From the NCBI GenBank assembly GCA_023406915.1, contig JAEXTR010000335.1, forward strand, positions 1 through 10,701: 10,701 bases of DNA. The letters are read 5' to 3'. Made by a program: the position numbers and the translations under genes. Source of the stretch: Bacteroidota bacterium (GTDB taxonomy: Bacteria; Bacteroidota; Ignavibacteria; Ignavibacteriales; Ignavibacteriaceae). Under the pieces are notes generated by a model that did not search any database, was not told where the DNA came from, and was given only the letters and a program-made list of their open reading frames with translations. Of the stretch, positions 6,663 to 10,701 are shown one piece after another; the stretch's first letter is position 1; each line of letters opens with the position of its first letter.

Positions 6663-7645
6663 TGAAGCGACTGATTCTCACCGCTTTTTTTGTTCTTTTA
6701 TTTATTGCTGGTTTGTACTTTGGGCTGCGATACAGTGCGCAGCAGAACATGCGTCCTGTAGAGAAAACCTTTTTTGCATTCGGGTCATTTGTTGAAATCC
6801 ATATTCGGACAGACAGAACCGAAGACGCACAGAGGGTGATCGAAGAGGCGATGGAAGAATGCAGCAGACTGGATTCTTTGTTCTCCCTGTACATTGATGA
6901 CAGTCCGTTACTTCGGATCAATCGTTCTGAACTTGCAGTATTACCGGAAGAGATTGCCACCTTGCTGAAGGTCAGCATGGGGGTTTACCATCAGACTGGT
7001 GGAGCATTTGATCCAGCACTCGGTGCCCTCACTGATCTGTGGGGGTTTGAGAAAGACTCCATGCATCTGCCCGCTGCCGATTCAATCGTGGCTGCTCTAC
7101 AGGTATCGGGGGTTGAGAAGATGGTCCTGAGTGGTGATACACTGAAGAAGCCCAAAGATGTACAGCTGAATTTTGGCGCTATTGCACAAGGGTATGGCGC
7201 CGATGTTATCTGCCGGATTCTTGAACGGGAAGGCTTTGATGATTATCTGGTCAACTCGGGAGGAGAAGTCAGGCAGAAGGGGGACTGGTCAGTTGGTGTG
7301 AGGCACCCGCGGGACGAGTATGAAACACTTGTCTCACTGCACTTGCAGGATAAAGCGGTTGCCACCTCTGGTGACTATGAACGATATTTTGTATTGGATG
7401 GAAAGAGATTTCATCATATTTTAGACCCTAAAACAGGATATCCCGCAACCGGCTGCCAAAGTGTGACGGTGATAGCAAAAACAGCTGCAGAAGCTGATGC
7501 ACTTGCGACAGGATTGTTTGTTTTAGGTCCTAAAAAAGGTATAGAAATTATAGAGCAGATTCCTGATGCTGCTGCACTGATTATCACCAGTGAAGGTACG
7601 GAACTGCAATCAAAACGTTTTAACACTTATATCCGGAGGAAATAA
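6662..7645 (+). CDS. apbE: ApbE-type FMN transferase
   Basis: ApbE (flavin:protein FMN transferase) uses FAD and Mg2+ to attach FMN through a phosphoester bond to threonine in Dxx(S/T)GAT motifs, such as those in RnfD and RnfG encoded upstream. The 327-residue protein shows the family motifs in order: GGAFDPALGALTDLWGF (113-129), LNFGAIAQGYGAD (169-181), YLVNSGGEVRQKG (195-207), VATSGDYERYF (233-243), HHILDPKTGYPA (251-262) and AEADALATGLFVLG (276-289). The aspartate and threonine of the last motif are metal ligands in the family. Residues 4-23 are hydrophobic without a lipobox cysteine, so the enzyme is probably anchored by an uncleaved signal or released after cleavage, not a lipoprotein. 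I chose the ATG at 6662, which overlaps the previous stop as TAATG, over an in-frame ATG at 6620 inside the previous gene that would put a polar tail before the membrane anchor. Confidence 0.95.
   Translation: MKRLILTAFFVLLFIAGLYFGLRYSAQQNMRPVEKTFFAFGSFVEIHIRTDRTEDAQRVIEEAMEECSRLDSLFSLYIDDSPLLRINRSELAVLPEEIATLLKVSMGVYHQTGGAFDPALGALTDLWGFEKDSMHLPAADSIVAALQVSGVEKMVLSGDTLKKPKDVQLNFGAIAQGYGADVICRILEREGFDDYLVNSGGEVRQKGDWSVGVRHPRDEYETLVSLHLQDKAVATSGDYERYFVLDGKRFHHILDPKTGYPATGCQSVTVIAKTAAEADALATGLFVLGPKKGIEIIEQIPDAAALIITSEGTELQSKRFNTYIRRK
7635..7640 (+). promoter_or_regulatory. Ribosome binding site that fixes the rnfB GTG start
   Basis: GGAGGA lies within the last codons of apbE, 6 bases before the GTG at 7647. 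It is among the strongest Shine-Dalgarno matches in the operon and supports the GTG start over an in-frame ATG at 7590 that would lie inside apbE and add 19 residues before the membrane anchor. The nearby ATG at 7651 is in another frame. Confidence 0.75.
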
Positions 7646-7646
7646 C

Positions 7647-8468
7647 GTGGATGGTTTATTAATAGCGATTACCACTATGGGCGGTCTCGGCTTTATCTTT
7701 GCCGGTGCGCTGGCGATTGCTGACAAAAAACTGAGAGTCTGGGAAGATCCTAAGATTGGTGAGATCAATGATGTACTTCCAGGCGCGAACTGCGGCGGAT
7801 GTGGTAAAGCCGGATGTTATGATTTTGCTGTAAATGTTGCTGCCGGAAAAGCCTCAGTGACAGGGTGCCCGGTTGGCGGTGAAGAAACAGCTAATGCCAT
7901 TGCAAATATAATGGGTGTGGATGGCGGCGGTGCCGTGAAGATGTTGCCCCGTGTTATGTGTCAGGGGGGTAACAAAGAAGCCATGAGCAAGATGACCGAG
8001 TACCATGGCCCGCTCAGCTGCTCTGCTATGGATTTAGTTTCAGGTGGAGATAAGCTCTGCTTTTACGGCTGCCTTGGCGGAGGTGATTGCGTAGTAGCAT
8101 GTCCTTTCAATGCCATGTATATGAGTGATAACGGTTTACCGGTTGTCATTGAAGACCTTTGTACCGGATGCGGTAACTGTGCCCGTGCATGCCCGCGGAA
8201 CATCATCCACATGCATCCATCTGACCGCGAAGTATTTGTATTTTGCAGCAGTCATGATGATCCGATCACCGCTAAACAGGTTTGTAAGGTTTCGTGTCTC
8301 GGATGTGCCATTTGCTCGAAGAAATCAGACGGTGGTGTAAATATGGAGAGCTTCCTTGCAGTAATCGATTATGATAAGTTTGATGAAAGCAAGATACCTT
8401 TTGAGAAGTGCCCAACGAAGGTTATTAGAAAGCTGACGGTCGAAGCACCCGATCCTTCTGTGAATTAA
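7647..8468 (+). CDS. rnfB: Rnf complex subunit RnfB, polyferredoxin type
   Basis: RnfB is the subunit that accepts electrons from reduced ferredoxin. The 273-residue protein has an N-terminal membrane anchor (about 2-24), then the RnfB Fe-S domain with C49-x2-C52-x4-C57 and C74 in the CPVGG block. Further motifs are C105 (CQGG) and C125, the pair C138-x3-C142-x5-C148-x3-C152P and C172-x2-C175-x2-C178-x3-C182P (two ferredoxin-like clusters), and C213-x3-C217-x2-C220-x2-C223 with a late C255P that may complete another cluster. In total 20 cysteines are present, enough for at least four clusters. This resembles the long RnfB of Clostridia and related anaerobes, not the short RsxB of enterobacteria. 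The start is GTG with a strong upstream site. It sits one base after apbE, separated from rnfCDGEA by two accessory genes, and its stop touches the rseC start. Confidence 0.96.
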   Translation: MDGLLIAITTMGGLGFIFAGALAIADKKLRVWEDPKIGEINDVLPGANCGGCGKAGCYDFAVNVAAGKASVTGCPVGGEETANAIANIMGVDGGGAVKMLPRVMCQGGNKEAMSKMTEYHGPLSCSAMDLVSGGDKLCFYGCLGGGDCVVACPFNAMYMSDNGLPVVIEDLCTGCGNCARACPRNIIHMHPSDREVFVFCSSHDDPITAKQVCKVSCLGCAICSKKSDGGVNMESFLAVIDYDKFDESKIPFEKCPTKVIRKLTVEAPDPSVN

Positions 8469-8912
8469 ATGTTCCGGGAAGAACTACATGAGGAGGGCAT
8501 TGTCCGCTCTGTGCATGAAGGCATCACCATTGTCAGTGTTGTAAAATCGGATGAATGCCACAGTTGCGGTGCCCAATCCATTTGCAAACCGGAATCCGGA
8601 AAAGAAAAAACGATTGCGGTAGTCAACGATATTGGCGCGAAACCTGGTGAACGGGTTACTATTTCAATCCAGGGGGGGATCGTTATACAGGCATCATTTG
8701 CGTTGTATGGTATGCCGCTACTGCTGCTGGTAGCCGGAATCTGGCTGGGAGTTACTCTTTTCAGTGGTCATCAGCTTCAGGATGTGTTTGGATTTCTTTC
8801 CGGTACAGGGCTCATGGCACTCTATTACCTGATTTATTATCAGGCACAGAAATCCCGGAAAGGGAATAAAGTGCAGTTACCGGTAATCACAGCGATAAAG
8901 AGCGCCGGCTAA
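8469..8912 (+). CDS. rseC: RseC/SoxR-reducing-system family membrane protein
   Basis: This small integral membrane protein belongs to the RseC (SoxR-reducing system) family. In enterobacteria RseC cooperates with the Rsx (Rnf-like) complex to return oxidised SoxR to the reduced state, and it also tunes sigma-E signalling. The 147-residue product has an N-terminal soluble part with the family cysteine pattern C30-x2-C33-x5-C39 (CHSCGAQSIC), a short beta-rich region, and two membrane segments (about 79-98 and 106-124) followed by a short polar tail. The ATG directly follows the rnfB TAA, and the site upstream is poor, so it probably depends on readthrough of ribosomes from rnfB. Since neither SoxR nor sigma-E genes are visible here, its job with this Rnf complex may differ; it may be a complex maturation or cluster-related factor (inference). 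Confidence 0.88.
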   Translation: MFREELHEEGIVRSVHEGITIVSVVKSDECHSCGAQSICKPESGKEKTIAVVNDIGAKPGERVTISIQGGIVIQASFALYGMPLLLLVAGIWLGVTLFSGHQLQDVFGFLSGTGLMALYYLIYYQAQKSRKGNKVQLPVITAIKSAG

Positions 8913-8920
8913 ACTATTAT

Positions 8921-8952
8921 ATTCCCCGTCAGTCTGGCAGCAGGCGGGGAAT
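8921..8952. terminator. Inverted repeat at the junction of convergent rseC and hemW
   Basis: ATTCCCCG (8921-8928) and CGGGGAAT (8945-8952) form a perfect 8-bp inverted repeat with a 16-base loop. The left arm lies in the 16-base gap between the two stop codons and the right arm covers the last codons of hemW. It could terminate either strand, but no T tract follows on the plus strand and only a broken AT stretch on the minus strand. Confidence 0.45.
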
Positions 8953-10065
8953 AATCTCATCACAGATTTGGTAGCCTTTCTGCGTCAGGGATACAATATC
9001 CCCCTGAATCCTTATCAGTCCCTCCTGCCCAAGCACTCCAATAAGATTCAATTGCTTTTCCGTAAACGCCATGCCGTAGGTGTTCATGAGTTTCTTCATG
9101 GAGAAGCCTGTGCTTCTGAGTCCAAGCATCAGGTATTCCTCTGCTGCCTGAATCTGATCAGGATATTCCTCTCCGATTACTGCGTGTCCGGTTTCCCCGA
9201 TCCTGTTCAGATACAGGTTTAAACCGCTCATATTATGATAGCGCCTGCCATTGATGAAACCATGTGCAGATGGACCGAAGCCAAAGTATTCCTTTCGTTC
9301 CCAGTACAGGAGGTTATGAGTGCACCGGTACCCGGGTCTACAAAAATTAGAAACCTCATATTGTTCAAAACCTTTGCCAGTGAGATGTAGCATTGTTAAC
9401 TCATACAGTGCAGCATCATGATCAGTATCCTGTATCTTCACCTTCCCATCAAGTACCATCTTATTCAGGATAGTTCCTTTTTCCAGGATCAGACTGTAAG
9501 CAGAAAGATGCTGGATGGGAAGAGAAAGAGCTTCATCAAGATTTTGTTTCCAGAGTTCAGGGGTCTGTCCGGGCAGGTTGAAAATCAGATCTACACTGAT
9601 GTTACCGAATCCCGCTTCAGCAGCGCTTCGTACCGTATGTTTTGCTGTTTCAGCATCATGAATGCGGGTGAGAAACTGAAGGTCATGAGCATGAAAAGAC
9701 TGAATTCCAACGCTTAATCGGTTGACCCCTGCCCGGAGAAACTCTTTGAGCTTTTGAGCATCGACGGTTCCCGGGTTGGTTTCAAGGGTGATCTCAGCAT
9801 CAGGTGCTAATCTGAACAGAGATTTTATTTCATTGATAATATATCCGATCGTTTCAGGATCGAGCAATGATGGTGTACCTCCGCCAAAGAAGATAGAAGG
9901 AAAGGTACGGGGAGCCTTAGGAGTGTTCCGGGAATACCAACGCATTTCTGAGATCAGGCAATCGAGAAACCGCTTTTTGCTTTTATCAGTGGTAATTGAG
10001 TAGAAGTCGCAATAGATGCATTTATGGTCACAGAAAGGGATATGGACATAGATTCCTGTTTCCAT
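8929..10065 (-). CDS. hemW: HemW-like radical SAM protein (heme chaperone)
   Basis: HemW belongs to the HemN/coproporphyrinogen oxidase-like radical SAM family; characterised members bind heme and pass it to client proteins. The 378-residue protein opens with the cluster motif HIPFC12DHKC16IYC19DF, followed by FGGGTPSLL (60-68), ETNPGT (95-100), RLSVGIQSF (116-124), SVDLIFNLPGQT (157-168), and HNLLYW with GFGPSAHGF (250-255 and 262-270), and ends with a winged-helix HemN C-terminal domain (about 300-375). The position after C19 is D-F, so the fourth cysteine typical of true HemN is missing, which favours HemW over oxygen-independent coproporphyrinogen oxidase. The N-terminus is the compact form beginning directly at the radical SAM domain. 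It follows recN with a 9-base gap and a weak ribosome binding site, so it is probably cotranscribed with recN. Confidence 0.93.
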   Translation of the reverse strand: METGIYVHIPFCDHKCIYCDFYSITTDKSKKRFLDCLISEMRWYSRNTPKAPRTFPSIFFGGGTPSLLDPETIGYIINEIKSLFRLAPDAEITLETNPGTVDAQKLKEFLRAGVNRLSVGIQSFHAHDLQFLTRIHDAETAKHTVRSAAEAGFGNISVDLIFNLPGQTPELWKQNLDEALSLPIQHLSAYSLILEKGTILNKMVLDGKVKIQDTDHDAALYELTMLHLTGKGFEQYEVSNFCRPGYRCTHNLLYWERKEYFGFGPSAHGFINGRRYHNMSGLNLYLNRIGETGHAVIGEEYPDQIQAAEEYLMLGLRSTGFSMKKLMNTYGMAFTEKQLNLIGVLGQEGLIRIQGDIVSLTQKGYQICDEIIPRLLPD

Positions 10066-10074
10066 TATCGGGAC

Positions 10075-10701
10075 TTATGAAGTAGATGCATTCATCAATT
10101 CCTTTGCGGATTGCAGTGCGCTCTCGGTGATGGTTTCACCACTGAGAAGTTTTGCAACTTCTGTCAGGCGCTCCTGATCGCTGAGTTTTCGTATACTGCT
10201 TTGAACACGGTCTTGTGAAGTAGTTTTTGCAACAACAAAGTGTGCATCAGCCAGACCGGCAATCTGAGGTAAGTGTGTGATGGCGATGATCTGATGACCG
10301 GCAGAAAGCTTCTTCATCGTGTGCCCAACCTTTTGTGCAATCCGTCCGCTGACGCCTTTATCGATCTCATCAAATATCATAACAGGATAACGCCCCTGCG
10401 AAGCCAGGACACTCTTCAATGAGAGCATAATACGGGAGACTTCACCGCCAGAAGCAACCCTTACGAGCGGTTTTAAGTCCTCACCAGCGTTTGCAGCGAT
10501 GAGGAACTCAACTGTGTTCACTCCGTTTTTATCACAGCCAACTGGTTTTCCATCGATTATGAGGTGCATCGGGTCTTCATGCTTTAATTCACGGAGTGCG
10601 ATCTGAACCTCAAAGCGAGGGGCAGCAATTCCAAGATACTTCAGGGATTCAACGATACCTTTGGTGATTTCATTGCCTGCCTTCCTGCGTGATTCTAATA
10701 G
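10075..10701 (-). CDS. recN: DNA repair ATPase RecN, C-terminal part (5' end outside window)
   Basis: RecN is an SMC-like ATPase that acts early in double-strand break repair, holding DNA ends or duplexes together. The frame runs open through the window edge on this strand and 208 residues are visible; an internal ATG at 10567-10569 (complement) is not the start because conserved RecN residues (RRKAGNEITKGIVESLKYLGIAAPRF and onward) continue before it. Visible are GVNTVEFLIAANAGEDLKPL, the ABC signature ASGGEVSR, the Walker B and D-loop VMIFDEIDKGVSG, and the switch region AITHLPQIAGLADAHF, then a C-terminal helical part ending near TEVAKLLSGETITESA. The order is as in known RecN, and the Walker A half lies outside the window. 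It ends 9 bases before hemW. Confidence 0.96.
   Translation of the reverse strand, partial: LLESRRKAGNEITKGIVESLKYLGIAAPRFEVQIALRELKHEDPMHLIIDGKPVGCDKNGVNTVEFLIAANAGEDLKPLVRVASGGEVSRIMLSLKSVLASQGRYPVMIFDEIDKGVSGRIAQKVGHTMKKLSAGHQIIAITHLPQIAGLADAHFVVAKTTSQDRVQSSIRKLSDQERLTEVAKLLSGETITESALQSAKELMNASTS

Noticed and set aside
6547..6978. Minus-strand open frame of 143 codons across the NusG-II/apbE junction
   Set aside because: It runs antisense to two supported genes and shows no recognisable domain or start signal.

Overview
The window (about 10.7 kb) is bacterial chromosomal DNA, coding almost throughout, and best explained as part of an anaerobic or facultatively anaerobic bacterium with a periplasm. 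The main reasons are a complete Rnf ferredoxin:NAD+ oxidoreductase operon, an RseC-type membrane protein, a Tat-type signal on an operon protein, and a periplasmic-type flavin transferase. The gene order rnfC-D-G-E-A, with rnfB last and a polyferredoxin-type RnfB, resembles Clostridia, Thermotogae and FCB-like or deep Gram-negative lineages more than the rnfABCDGE order of enterobacteria. A Fibrobacterota/Bacteroidota-like origin is my guess and cannot be settled from this sequence alone.

Layout. (1) Positions 2-445 hold the 3' end of a PP2C-family protein phosphatase. (2) Positions 558-1466 hold a stand-alone ARPP-1-type protein of unknown biochemical role, followed by a strong terminator-like hairpin. 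(3) Positions 1467-1712 are non-coding and contain that hairpin, a small inverted repeat and an extended -10 promoter. (4) Positions 1713-8912 form one tightly packed plus-strand operon: rnfC, rnfD, rnfG, rnfE, rnfA, a Tat-signal protein with a C-terminal NusG-II-like domain, apbE, rnfB and rseC. Several junctions overlap by one to four bases or are separated by at most one base, which suggests translational coupling. (5) On the minus strand, converging on the operon, are hemW (8929-10065) and the 3' part of recN (10075 to the window end).

How the genes work together. RnfB accepts electrons from reduced ferredoxin through a chain of iron-sulfur clusters. RnfC is the NAD(H)/FMN-binding peripheral subunit. 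RnfD and RnfG carry covalently bound FMN on threonines of TGAT motifs, and RnfA and RnfE are paired membrane subunits that each supply two cysteines for the intramembrane [2Fe-2S] centre. ApbE, encoded in the same operon, is the enzyme that attaches FMN to such threonines. RseC belongs to the family linked to Rsx/Rnf-dependent reduction of SoxR. The 242-residue Tat/NusG-II protein between rnfA and apbE is the least understood part of the operon and the best lead in the window: it looks like an exported, cysteine-containing accessory factor with an N-terminal domain that I do not recognise.

I found no insertion sequences, CRISPR arrays, tRNA or rRNA genes, and no non-coding stretch longer than 300 bases.
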